A DNA stretch of 64,000 bases from the NCBI RefSeq assembly GCF_001714725.1, contig NZ_CP016447.1, positions 3,281,501-3,345,500 on the forward strand, written 5' to 3'. The DNA is from Acidovorax sp. RAC01. Lineage in GTDB: Bacteria > Pseudomonadota > Gammaproteobacteria > Burkholderiales > Burkholderiaceae_C. The translations under genes were made by a program, and so were the position numbers. Under the pieces are notes generated by a model. It saw only the letters and a list, made by a program, of their open reading frames with translations. It was not told where the DNA came from and did no database searches. Within the stretch, counting starts at the first letter, position 1. Every line of letters starts with the position of its first letter. Below, in pieces: positions 1-6,766 of the stretch.

Positions 1-2961
1 GCCGGCATCGATGCGGTGGATGTGATCACCTCCATCAGCCGCGCCGAGCAAAGCCAGATCAGCGTGCGCTTCCGTCTGGAAAAGGACGCAGACAACGCCG
101 CCGCCGAGGTGCGCGACCGCACGGCCCGCGTGCGCAACCGCCTGCCCAATGCCGTCGATGAACCCGTGATCGCCAAGGTGGAGGCCGATGCCTCGCCCGT
201 CATGTGGCTGGCCTTCAGCAGCGAGACCCGCAGCCCGCTGGAGATCAACGACCTGGTCAACCGCATCGTCAAGCCACGCCTGCAAACCGTGACCGGTGTG
301 GCCGATGTACCCATCTACGGCGAACGCAAGTACGCCATGCGCGTGTGGCTGGACCCTGAGCGACTGGCCGGCTACCGCCTGACCACGCAGGATGTGGAAG
401 ACGCCATCCGCCGCAACAACCTGGAGCTGCCCGCGGGCCGCATCGAATCGCAGCAGCGCGAATTTAGCGTGACCTCGCAGACCGACCTGGCCACGGCCAG
501 CCAGTTCGCCAACGTGGTGATCCGCACCGTCAACGGTTTTCCGGTGCGCATTCGCGACGTGGCGCGCGTGGAAGAGGGCGCCGCCAGCGACCGCAGCCGC
601 GTGCGCCTGAACGGGCGCGAGGCCATTTCGGTGGGCGTGATCCGCCAGGCCACCGCCAACCCGCTGGAGCTGTCCAAGGGCGTGCGCGCCATGCTGCCCA
701 CGCTCAAGGCAGACCTGCCGGCCGACATCGGCATCGACATCGCCAACGACAACTCGCTGTTTATCGACCGGTCCATCAAGAGCGTGTACACCACCATTGC
801 TGAAGCCGTGGTGCTGGTGGCGCTGGTGATCTTTGTCTTTTTGCGCACCTTCCGTGCGTCCATCATTCCCATCATCACCATCCCGGTGAGCCTGGTGGGC
901 AGCTTCGCGCTGATGTCGCTGGCCGGGTTCTCGATCAACACGCTCACGCTGCTGGCGCTGGTGCTGGCCATCGGCCTTGTGGTGGACGATGCCATCGTGA
1001 TGCTGGAGAACATCTACCGCCATATTGAAGAGGGGCTCGACCCCTTCTCCGCCGCCATCAAGGGCGCGCGCGAGATCGGCTTTGCCATCGTGGCCATGAC
1101 ACTCACGCTGGTGGCGGTGTACGCACCGCTGGCCTTTACGCCAGGCCGCACCGGGCGGCTGTTTGTGGAGTTCGCGCTGGCCCTCGCCGGCGCGGTGGTG
1201 GTGTCGGGCTTCGTGGCGCTCACGCTTTCGCCCATGATGTGTTCGCTGCTGCTCAAGCACAACCCCAAGCCCAACTGGTTTGACCGTTCGATGGAGCGCT
1301 GGCTGACCGCGTTGTCAGATGGCTATGGCCGGCTGCTGCGCTGGGTGGTGACGGCGCGCTGGGGGGCTGGAAAAGAGGGCAAAGCGGGCGGCGGTGGAGG
1401 CCTGCGCGGCGCGGTGTTTCAGGCGCGCTGGCTGGTGGTGGCCGTGATGGTGGCCAGCGGCGCGGCCCTGGTGGTGGTGTACCCCAGCATGCGCCAGGAG
1501 CTCTCGCCCATCGAAGACCGGGGCACCATCCTGGCCAACGTCACTGCGCCCGACGGAGCCACGCTGGACTACACCAACCGCTACGCGCTGGAGCTGGAAA
1601 AGATCGGCAAGGCCTACCCCGAGTTTGATCGCGTGTTCGCCAACATCGGCAACCCCACGGTGGCGCAGGGCAGTGTCATCTACCGCACGGTGGACTGGGA
1701 AGACCGCACGCGCACCACGCTGGACCTGGCCCGCGAACTGCAGCCCAAGGTGGCCGGGTTGCCCGGCGTCAGCGCGTTCCTGATCACGCCACCCTCTCTG
1801 GGGCAGGGCTTTCGGTCGCGCCCGCTCACCTACGTCATCCAGACCTCGGACAGCTACGAGAACCTGAGCAAGGTGGTGCAGGCCTTCATGGCCGAGATGG
1901 CGCAGAACCCCGGCATCGTGGGGCCCGACGTGGACCTGCGCCTGAACAAGCCCGAGCTGCGCATCGAGGTCAACCGCGAACGCGCGGCCGACCTGGGCGT
2001 GAGCGTGGAGGTGGTAGCCAAGGCCATCGAGACCATGCTGGGCGGCCGCACCGTGACGCGCTACAAGCGCGATGCCGAGCAGTACGACGTGATCGTGCAA
2101 ACCGAGGCCCGTGGCCGGACCACCCCCGAGAACATCGACACCATCTACGTGCGCGGCCGCAACGAGGCGATGATCCCGCTGTCCAGCCTGGTCAACGTGA
2201 AGGAGAGCGTGAGCCCGCGCGAGCTCAACCACTTCGGCCAGCGCCGCTCGGCCACCATCACGGCCAACCTTTCGCCCGACTACTCGCTGGGCGAGGCGCT
2301 GAACTTCATGGACGCCACCGCGGCCAAGGTGCTCAAGCCCGGCTACACCACCGACCTGAACGGCACCTCGCGCGAGTTCAAGAGCTCGCAGGGCGCGCTG
2401 GGCATCGTGTTCGTGCTGGCGCTGGTGTTTATCTTCCTGGTGTTGGCGGCGCAGTTCGAGAGCTTCATCGATCCGCTGGTGATCATGGTGTCGGTGCCGC
2501 TGTCGATGATCGGCGCGCTGCTGGCACTCAAGTGGAGCGGGGGCTCCATCAACGTGTATTCGCAGATCGGCCTGATCACGCTGGTGGGCCTGATCACCAA
2601 GCACGGCATCCTGATCGTGGAGTTCACCAACCAGTTGCGCGAGCAGGGCATGGAGATGGTCGATGCGCTGGTCAAGGCCTCGGCCCAGCGGCTGCGCCCG
2701 ATTTTGATGACGACCGGCGCCATGGTGCTGGGCGCCATCCCGCTGGCGCTGGCCACCGGTGCCGGGGCCGAGACGCGCACGCAGATCGGCTGGGTGATTG
2801 TGGGCGGCATGTCGCTGGGTACGTTGCTCACCATTTTTGTGGTGCCCACCATGTACACGCTGTTTGCACGCAAGGCTGTGCCGGGTGCCAATACGGCGAC
2901 TGCGGTAGAAGAGCCAGCGAATCCGCTGCACCCGCCGGGGCACGACTACGTGGCCAAGTAG
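1..2961 (+). CDS. RND efflux permease, HAE1 family (5' partial)
   Basis: This is an inner-membrane RND pump subunit that would export drugs or other amphiphiles with a periplasmic adaptor and an outer-membrane channel. Frame 1 is open from the first base to TAG at 2959, giving about 986 residues. Full-length members have about 1,020-1,050, so several dozen N-terminal residues are missing. Two porter/membrane halves are visible. The first hydrophobic block contains GLVVDDAIVMLENIYRHIEEG, the helix 4 region with the paired aspartates of the proton relay. The second half ends with GLITLVGLITKHGILIVEF and a last helix near LLTIFVVPTMYTLFA. An unusual glycine-rich basic stretch (KEGKAGGGGGLRGA) lies between the halves. 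The adaptor gene is probably upstream, outside the window. Confidence 0.93.
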   Translation, partial: AGIDAVDVITSISRAEQSQISVRFRLEKDADNAAAEVRDRTARVRNRLPNAVDEPVIAKVEADASPVMWLAFSSETRSPLEINDLVNRIVKPRLQTVTGVADVPIYGERKYAMRVWLDPERLAGYRLTTQDVEDAIRRNNLELPAGRIESQQREFSVTSQTDLATASQFANVVIRTVNGFPVRIRDVARVEEGAASDRSRVRLNGREAISVGVIRQATANPLELSKGVRAMLPTLKADLPADIGIDIANDNSLFIDRSIKSVYTTIAEAVVLVALVIFVFLRTFRASIIPIITIPVSLVGSFALMSLAGFSINTLTLLALVLAIGLVVDDAIVMLENIYRHIEEGLDPFSAAIKGAREIGFAIVAMTLTLVAVYAPLAFTPGRTGRLFVEFALALAGAVVVSGFVALTLSPMMCSLLLKHNPKPNWFDRSMERWLTALSDGYGRLLRWVVTARWGAGKEGKAGGGGGLRGAVFQARWLVVAVMVASGAALVVVYPSMRQELSPIEDRGTILANVTAPDGATLDYTNRYALELEKIGKAYPEFDRVFANIGNPTVAQGSVIYRTVDWEDRTRTTLDLARELQPKVAGLPGVSAFLITPPSLGQGFRSRPLTYVIQTSDSYENLSKVVQAFMAEMAQNPGIVGPDVDLRLNKPELRIEVNRERAADLGVSVEVVAKAIETMLGGRTVTRYKRDAEQYDVIVQTEARGRTTPENIDTIYVRGRNEAMIPLSSLVNVKESVSPRELNHFGQRRSATITANLSPDYSLGEALNFMDATAAKVLKPGYTTDLNGTSREFKSSQGALGIVFVLALVFIFLVLAAQFESFIDPLVIMVSVPLSMIGALLALKWSGGSINVYSQIGLITLVGLITKHGILIVEFTNQLREQGMEMVDALVKASAQRLRPILMTTGAMVLGAIPLALATGAGAETRTQIGWVIVGGMSLGTLLTIFVVPTMYTLFARKAVPGANTATAVEEPANPLHPPGHDYVAK

Positions 2962-2974
2962 CTACGCGGCAAAC

Positions 2975-3008
2975 CAAGAAGGGCCCGGCGGGGCCCTTTC
3001 TTGTTTCT
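2975..3008 (+). terminator. Rho-independent terminator after RND permease
   Basis: CAAGAAGGGCCC and GGGCCCTTTCTTG pair across a GGCG loop with one bulged A, and the T-rich tract follows. It lies 14 bases after the permease stop. The symmetric arms could also stop integrase transcripts arriving on the minus strand. Confidence 0.8.
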
Positions 3009-3072
3009 ACTCAGGCAGGGTTGCGGGTGCCAAGCATTTTGGGGTTGCGGGCTGCGCCGACCAAGCCCCTAC

Positions 3073-4101
3073 TCAATGTCCACGGGCGAGAACATCCAAC
3101 GGGCTCGCCGTGCCGCCCGCTGCCACCTTCAGCACGTGTGTGTAGATCATGGTGGTGGATACGTCGGAATGGCCGAGCAGTTCTTGCACGGTGCGGATGT
3201 CTGTGCCTGACTGCAGCAGATGCGTGGCAAAAGAGTGGCGCAGTGTGTGTACGGATACCGATTTGACAATGCCCGCCATCGGTACCGCCTTTTTCAGCGC
3301 GCGCTGTACCCTATCCTCGTACAAATGGTGGCGCCGTTGCACGCCACTTCGCGGATCGACAGCGAAAGTGGGTGAGGGAAACATCCAGAACCAAGCCCAC
3401 GAATAACCGGCCTTGGGATACTTTTGCTCCAGCGCATGGGGTGTTTCCACGCCCCCGCGCTGTGCCTGCCGATCAGCTTCCCAGATTGCGCGAGCAGCCT
3501 GCAACTGCAAGCGCAAGGCCTCCACCAGCGAGCGCGGCAACATCACCACCCGATCTTTGCCGCCTTTGGCATCCCTCACGATGATCACCTGGCGGTCAAA
3601 GTCCACATCTTTGATACGAAGGCGCATACCCTCCATCAGCCGCATGCCCGTGCCGTAAAGCAATCGGGCGATCAGCGCAGTTTCACCGTCCATCTGCGCT
3701 AGCAACCCCGCCACCTCGTCTTTGGTCAACACGCTGGGAATGCGGCGTTTTTGGGTGGGGCGGTTGATGTTGTTCATCCAGGGCAACTCAATAGCAAGAA
3801 CTTCCCGGTAAAGAAAAAGGATCGCGCTCAATGCCTGGTTATGGGTAGACGCTGAGACCTTGCGGTCGGTGGCGAGATGCGTCAAGAAGGCCTCGACTTC
3901 GCTGACACCCATCTCGCGCGGGTGTCGCAAGGCTCCGCCGTGGCCCGACCAGCGAATGAAGAAGCGGACCCAGTACACGTATACCTGCTCGGTGCTGAGG
4001 CTATAGTGTCTGTAGCGAATCCGCTCGCGCAGCTGGTCCAGAACTCGGGTGGACTGCAGCACAGGAGTGCCGGCTTTTACAGAGTTTTTATAACTGTGCA
4101 T
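3073..4101 (-). CDS. intI: Integron integrase IntI (tyrosine recombinase)
   Basis: IntI joins attI and attC sites to capture and shuffle gene cassettes. The product is 342 residues from ATG 4101; a GTG at 4107 is possible. The tyrosine-recombinase residues are all present: Arg154 (GTGMR), Lys182, His285 and Arg288 (HTLRH), His311 (LLGH) and nucleophile Tyr320 (MIYTH). The family-specific patch that separates IntI from XerC/D is present at 228-243 ([18 protein letters not shown]). The stretch [11 protein letters not shown] and the C-terminal [10 protein letters not shown] match what I remember of class 1 IntI1, with every catalytic residue offset by eight. The gene appears intact. It is probably SOS-controlled (see the LexA box). 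Confidence 0.95.
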   Translation of the reverse strand: MHSYKNSVKAGTPVLQSTRVLDQLRERIRYRHYSLSTEQVYVYWVRFFIRWSGHGGALRHPREMGVSEVEAFLTHLATDRKVSASTHNQALSAILFLYREVLAIELPWMNNINRPTQKRRIPSVLTKDEVAGLLAQMDGETALIARLLYGTGMRLMEGMRLRIKDVDFDRQVIIVRDAKGGKDRVVMLPRSLVEALRLQLQAARAIWEADRQAQRGGVETPHALEQKYPKAGYSWAWFWMFPSPTFAVDPRSGVQRRHHLYEDRVQRALKKAVPMAGIVKSVSVHTLRHSFATHLLQSGTDIRTVQELLGHSDVSTTMIYTHVLKVAAGGTASPLDVLARGH

Positions 4102-4104
4102 AAA
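4076..4104 (+). promoter_or_regulatory. Candidate cassette promoter Pc
   Basis: TTTACA at 4076-4081 and CATAAA at 4099-4104 are 17 bases apart and face the cassette array. The -35 matches 5 of 6 consensus bases and the -10 matches 4 of 6. It lies at the 5' end of intI and overlaps the LexA box. In class 1 integrons Pc also lies near the start of intI or in attI. It is a weak match and only a candidate. Confidence 0.4.
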
Positions 4105-4109
4105 CACAG
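4094..4109. promoter_or_regulatory. LexA box over intI promoter and start codon
   Basis: CTGTGCATAAACACAG fits CTGT-N8-ACAG exactly, the LexA operator used in gamma- and betaproteobacteria. It overlaps the last two bases of the intI -10 hexamer and contains both possible start codons (4101 ATG, 4107 GTG). Integron integrases are known to be SOS-induced through such a box, so position and sequence agree. Confidence 0.8.
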
Positions 4110-4136
4110 TGTATTGAGTGAAAAGCCAGTCTGCAA
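4108..4136 (-). promoter_or_regulatory. intI promoter (PintI)
   Basis: Read on the minus strand: TTGCAG (4136-4131), 17 bases, TACACT (4113-4108). Transcription would begin about seven bases after the -10, at or beside the ATG at 4101. No ribosome-binding site is visible before that ATG, so the mRNA may be leaderless or nearly so. Confidence 0.6.
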
Positions 4137-4145
4137 GCCACCTTC

Positions 4146-4221
4146 AGGAGGGACACATGAACAACTTATGGAGCAGCGCCCAACTTATAGAGCAGGTTTT
4201 GCTCTATACATTACGTTAGCC
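4146..4221 (+). other. attI recombination site
   Basis: Two direct repeats, AACTTATGGAGCAG (4163-4176) and AACTTATAGAGCAG (4182-4195), lie 19 bases apart. They resemble the DR1/DR2 integrase-binding repeats of class 1 attI1 (TTATGGAGCAG), which as I recall have the same spacing. The simple core site is at 4215-4221 (GTTAGCC, cut after G4215), where the first cassette was inserted. It lies between divergent intI and cassette 1, as expected. Confidence 0.85.
4157..4219 (+). CDS. Short attI-encoded leader ORF, like ORF-11 of class 1 attI1
   Basis: A 20-codon ORF, MNNLWSSAQLIEQVLLYTLR, starts five bases after a strong Shine-Dalgarno (AGGAGGG, 4146-4152). Its TAG stop at 4217-4219 lies in the first bases contributed by the inserted cassette (TTAG), two bases before the ATG of the cassette 1 gene, which has no ribosome-binding site of its own. 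Class 1 attI1 carries a comparable small ORF (also containing LWSS when translated) that boosts translation of cassette genes lacking a ribosome-binding site. I infer the same role here: ribosomes end at the junction and restart on the captured gene. The peptide itself probably has no function. Confidence 0.65.
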   Translation: MNNLWSSAQLIEQVLLYTLR

Positions 4222-4683
4222 ATGAAAAACAACCTCGAAATACGCCAAGCACTGGAAGCTGATGCTTCCGATATTGCTGAGTTAATTTACTCAACCTCGG
4301 TTGCGTGCTGCTTTACGCCCGAACAACCATGCCCTGAATGGTATAGAGAAAGCGTACAAACCAGTCAGATAGCAAACCTACTCAAGTCTGAACAAATGGT
4401 TTGGCTGGTGGCTGCTCAAGAACAAACACTTGCAGGCGTTCTTGCTGTTAGCGATAAGAGCCATGTGAAATATTTCTTCGTTCATCCTGCTTATCAAAAA
4501 CTGGGCATTGGCAAACAACTATGGCATTTTGCTTTAGGCAGAGGTGCATTGGGAAATTCACTTACGGTTCGCTCATCTCTGTTTGCGGTTCCCGTGTATG
4601 AAAGCCTTGGCTTCATGGCTGCTGAGCCACCAAAGACATTTAATGGCATGCACTATCAAACCATGGTGGCACGCTATGGCTAA
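4222..4683 (+). CDS. Cassette 1: GNAT family N-acetyltransferase
   Basis: The product is 153 residues and belongs to the GNAT fold. The acetyl-CoA binding loop is visible at about 109-117 (VHPAYQKLGIGKQLW, a Q/R-x-x-G-x-G/A type motif) and the C-terminal YESLGF strand near 133 is typical. The substrate is unknown; GNAT cassettes may acetylate aminoglycosides, small amines or toxins, and nothing here decides which. The reading frame stays open upstream of 4222, but the cassette boundary and position within the attI core make ATG 4222 the natural start. Base composition is clearly more AT-rich than the flanking chromosome, which suggests acquisition. The stop codon lies inside its attC. Confidence 0.85.
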   Translation: MKNNLEIRQALEADASDIAELIYSTSVACCFTPEQPCPEWYRESVQTSQIANLLKSEQMVWLVAAQEQTLAGVLAVSDKSHVKYFFVHPAYQKLGIGKQLWHFALGRGALGNSLTVRSSLFAVPVYESLGFMAAEPPKTFNGMHYQTMVARYG

Positions 4684-4764
4684 CCCGGCGCTCAACCTCG
4701 CTCCCTTCGGTCGCTGGACGCTGCGCGATAAATCCGCGCAGCGCCGGTTAGCTCTACGTTAGTG
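4678..4764 (+). other. attC site of cassette 1
   Basis: An imperfect palindrome closes cassette 1. GCTAAC(C)CGGCGC pairs with GCGCCGGTTAGC leaving one extra-helical C, an inner arm CTGCGCG...CGCGCAG follows, and the right core is GTTAGTG at 4758-4764. About 87 bases, within the normal attC size range. Confidence 0.8.
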
Positions 4765-4767
4765 CGC

Positions 4768-5088
4768 ATGAAATCGGTTTTGCGTTTCGTTGGCATCTAC
4801 TTTGTGCTTTCTGCGGCGCTCGGGGCTGTAGCGCTCATCTCGTCATTCCCTGCGCGGCCCACCTCGTGGCTCGGTTGGCTCGGCTTGTTTGTATTGGTTG
4901 TTCCGCTCACTCTGGCAGGCGAAGTCGTGGGTGAGTCTCTGCATCGCAATCCAATAGCTCGCGCCGTTGAGCGGCGCACGCAAAGCAAGCGCTTCTCGTG
5001 GCTTCGTCTTGGCTATCTACTTTGTTTAGGCATGGTTGTCGCGGCGGCAGTGGTCAGCATCAATCTAGCGTTCTCGCCGGCTGGTTAA
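4768..5088 (+). CDS. Cassette 2: small integral membrane protein of unknown function
   Basis: The product is 106 residues. Three hydrophobic segments are visible at about 5-25, 35-52 and 82-101, with a basic loop (ERRTQSKRF) between the second and third. No family is recognised. The ATG at 4768 lies ten bases from the cassette cut point; a GTG at 4762 in the core site is also in frame but less likely. There is no clear ribosome-binding site. It occupies nearly the whole 394-bp cassette, which supports it as the cassette gene. Function unknown. Confidence 0.7.
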   Translation: MKSVLRFVGIYFVLSAALGAVALISSFPARPTSWLGWLGLFVLVVPLTLAGEVVGESLHRNPIARAVERRTQSKRFSWLRLGYLLCLGMVVAAAVVSINLAFSPAG

Positions 5089-5097
5089 ATCACATGC

Positions 5098-5158
5098 GCT
5101 CTAACCTGTCGCTCAAGCGGACCCGCATTCTGCGGGCCGCTTACCTTGTCCGTTGGAC
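5098..5158 (+). other. attC site of cassette 2
   Basis: Compact attC of about 60 bases. AAGCGGACCCGC pairs with GCGGGCCGCTT with one extra-helical A, around an ATTCT loop. The left core is CTCTAAC and the right core GTTGGAC at 5152-5158 is a perfect GTTRRRY. Confidence 0.88.
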
Positions 5159-5169
5159 GGCAGAAAGCC

Positions 5170-5655
5170 ATGCGTAGACGTCACCTTTTCATTGCCGCTC
5201 TGGCATTGTCTTTTCCGATTCTCGCTACCGGAGGACGACCGGTATTCCATGATCTGTCCTTGGCTAAACTGACCGAAGCTTCTGATGTGATTGCGGTAGT
5301 GACGCAATCGCGACCGTTCGAATCGATTCTTAAGACCGCTCATGGTTGCGAATCCATTCAATGGCGTATGTCCGTTGTAGAGGTGTTGAAGACAGATTAC
5401 AAGGAGCTAAACCCTATCATCGAGGCGCGTTCAAATGTGACTTCTGTCCGCGACTGCGCTTATCGCGAGGGGTGGAAAACGACCGGGGTGTCTTTTGCTG
5501 CCGAGCGGTATTCAACCTCCGATCCGAACGCCGCAAAACAGGACCGATTTATCGTTTTCTTGCGGCGTGCGCCGCATGGTTTTGAACTGACTACCGATTG
5601 GGCGGTTGAAACACTTCAAAAAAAGGCTGACGTGGCGAAGGTGGTCAAGCGATGA
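5170..5655 (+). CDS. Cassette 3: exported protein of unknown function
   Basis: The product is 161 residues from ATG 5170; a TTG at 5146 would start inside the preceding attC and is unlikely. The N-terminus MRRRHLFIAALALSFPILATG looks like a signal peptide, with a short basic region, a hydrophobic core and probable cleavage near residue 21. The mature part is mixed alpha/beta in character with two cysteines (near 65 and 97) that could form a disulphide in the periplasm. No family is recognised. It fills a 594-bp cassette. Function unknown. Confidence 0.7.
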   Translation: MRRRHLFIAALALSFPILATGGRPVFHDLSLAKLTEASDVIAVVTQSRPFESILKTAHGCESIQWRMSVVEVLKTDYKELNPIIEARSNVTSVRDCAYREGWKTTGVSFAAERYSTSDPNAAKQDRFIVFLRRAPHGFELTTDWAVETLQKKADVAKVVKR

Positions 5656-5665
5656 AGGTGCCGCC

Positions 5666-5752
5666 GCCCAACATTTTGCTCGACACGGAAACCCAACTGA
5701 AGGCTGCGGCTTCGCCGCATCGGTTGTGTTCCGGTCAGCGCTAGCGTTAGGC
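5666..5752 (+). other. attC site of cassette 3
   Basis: GCCCAAC at 5666-5672 is a perfect RYYYAAC and GTTAGGC at 5746-5752 a perfect GTTRRRY. Between them GAC..GGAA..AAC pairs with GTT..TTCC..GTC, with a GCGGCTTCGCCGC hairpin at the tip. About 87 bases. Confidence 0.88.
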
Positions 5753-5769
5753 GTCGCCATCCAAGCCTC

Positions 5770-6111
5770 ATGTCATCGCCAACTGAAACGAGACGCGTCA
5801 CCTCCTCGCTCCAAGGCGAGCGAGCACGCAATGTCCTGAAGGATCGCTGGCTCACAGCGGCATTGTGCGTGACAGCTATCCTGTACATCACGCTGCTACT
5901 GATCCGGCCGAGCGGGGAAGGGTGGGGTCGAGGCTGGAACATGATTGCGTTCTTGATCTATGGATCGCCGACGGCGCTCGCTATGGGGCTCATTGCCCTT
6001 TGGCGACGCGAAAAGACATCCGGCAACGCGCGGAAGGTTGCGGCCTGGCTTTCACTCGCAGCGCTGACGTTCCCATTCATTTGCATGTTCGTCATACGCC
6101 TGAAAGCGTGA
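5770..6111 (+). CDS. Cassette 4: small integral membrane protein of unknown function
   Basis: The product is 113 residues. A polar basic N-terminus of about 28 residues is followed by three hydrophobic segments at about 29-47, 58-76 and 90-108, ending with the short basic tail RLKA. No family is recognised; topology resembles cassette 2 although the sequences do not look alike. ATG 5770 lies shortly after the core site, and the stop overlaps the following attC. It occupies almost all of a 399-bp cassette. Function unknown. Confidence 0.7.
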   Translation: MSSPTETRRVTSSLQGERARNVLKDRWLTAALCVTAILYITLLLIRPSGEGWGRGWNMIAFLIYGSPTALAMGLIALWRREKTSGNARKVAAWLSLAALTFPFICMFVIRLKA

Positions 6112-6151
6112 ACGGTTCTGCGCAGCGCGCGAGAACGCCTCATCGTTGGCA
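6107..6151 (+). other. Short attC-like site of cassette 4
   Basis: GGTTCTGCGC (6114-6123) pairs with GCGC(g)AGAA(cg)CC (6127-6139) leaving three unpaired bases. Core-like CGTGAAC and GTTGGCA flank it. It has attC architecture but is only about 45 bases and its cores fit the consensus weakly, so it may be a reduced or diverged site. Confidence 0.55.
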
Positions 6152-6175
6152 TCAGCAGGCACCCAGCACAACCAT

Positions 6176-6305
6176 GCCCAACCCCTTGCTAAAGCGGAGC
6201 GCCAACTGCAGGCTACCAGGCCCGGTCTGGCGGTACGCGGTACATTTTTGCCAGCCCGGGCCTAGCGTCCCTCCGCCATCGCCCGCGTAGCTCCGACGAT
6301 ATAGC
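6176..6305 (+). other. Decayed terminal attC of the array
   Basis: The left core GCCCAAC (6176-6182) is perfect. GCTAAAGCGG pairs with CCGCGTAGC, and AGGCCCGG pairs with CCGGGCCT further in. The place where GTTRRRY should end the site reads GACGATATAGC, so the right core seems mutated. Only about 30 bases separate it from the previous attC, leaving no room for a gene. A short open frame through it is a translation of the palindrome. The rest of the gap up to 6367 holds nothing recognisable. Confidence 0.55.
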
Positions 6306-6367
6306 GTGCAAACTCCGTCATCCAAAGTTCGATCGCACAAGAGCACAGCTCGAATCCATACGACGCA

Positions 6368-6691
6368 TCACACCACAGCCCGCACTGCGTCCTGCAGTTC
6401 TTGCTCGCCCTGCGGCCGCACTAGCCGCGCCACTTCTTTTCCATCTCGCAAGAACACCAGGGTCGGCCAGAGTTTGACGCCAAAGCTGCGTCCCAGGCGC
6501 TGGCCGGGGCCGTCTTCGACTTTGATGTGGGCCACCTCGGGGCGGTCTTTGAGGGCCACTTCGATCAGCGGCTGGGCGCGCTGGCAGTGGCCGCACCAGG
6601 GGGTGCCGAACTCGACGACGGTTGCACCGGTTGTCTGGTCCACCTCTTCGCGAGAGGGGGGCTGGGCAAGGTGCTGGGCGGTATAGGCCAT
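6368..6691 (-). CDS. Thioredoxin-family protein
   Basis: The product is 107 residues, one thioredoxin fold. The redox motif is WCGHC at about 32-36 (CGHC rather than the CGPC of TrxA). The cis-proline loop is WPTLVFLRDG near 79-88. No signal peptide is visible, so it is probably cytoplasmic and reduces disulphides in an unknown partner. It is last in the minus-strand run that carries the molybdenum-cofactor genes, 75 bases after moeA. Confidence 0.85.
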   Translation of the reverse strand: MAYTAQHLAQPPSREEVDQTTGATVVEFGTPWCGHCQRAQPLIEVALKDRPEVAHIKVEDGPGQRLGRSFGVKLWPTLVFLRDGKEVARLVRPQGEQELQDAVRAVV

Positions 6692-6766
6692 GGCAGTCAG
6701 GTCTCACAAAACTTGAGGTTAGCGAAGTGGCCCCGGGTAGGCGCCGGGCGGGGGCGCACGGGGGTG

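Larger units (their letters stand above)
3073..6305. mobile_element. Chromosomal integron: intI, attI, four gene cassettes, terminal attC remnant
   Basis: The integrase is transcribed leftwards and the cassettes rightwards, the normal integron arrangement. Using the G/TT cut in the core sites, cassette 1 spans 4216-4758, cassette 2 4759-5152, cassette 3 5153-5746 and cassette 4 5747-6145. A fifth unit without a convincing ORF ends in a decayed attC. No transposase, sul1, qacE or transposon inverted repeats are seen, so it reads as a sedentary or ancestral class-1-like integron rather than a clinical mobile one. The array sits between the RND gene and a thioredoxin gene, both of host character. 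Confidence 0.9.

Noticed and set aside
1315..2943. Long minus-strand open frame antisense to the RND permease
   Set aside because: It mirrors the third-position GC bias of the real gene, is rich in His/Gln/Arg/Gly, and has no domain pattern.
6174..6290. Small ORF translating the terminal attC
   Set aside because: Its bases are the paired arms of the attC palindrome, so the peptide is incidental.
3073..6305. Clinical mobile class 1 integron
   Set aside because: No qacE, sul1, Tn402 or Tn21 genes or inverted repeats; the host-like flanks suggest a chromosomal integron.
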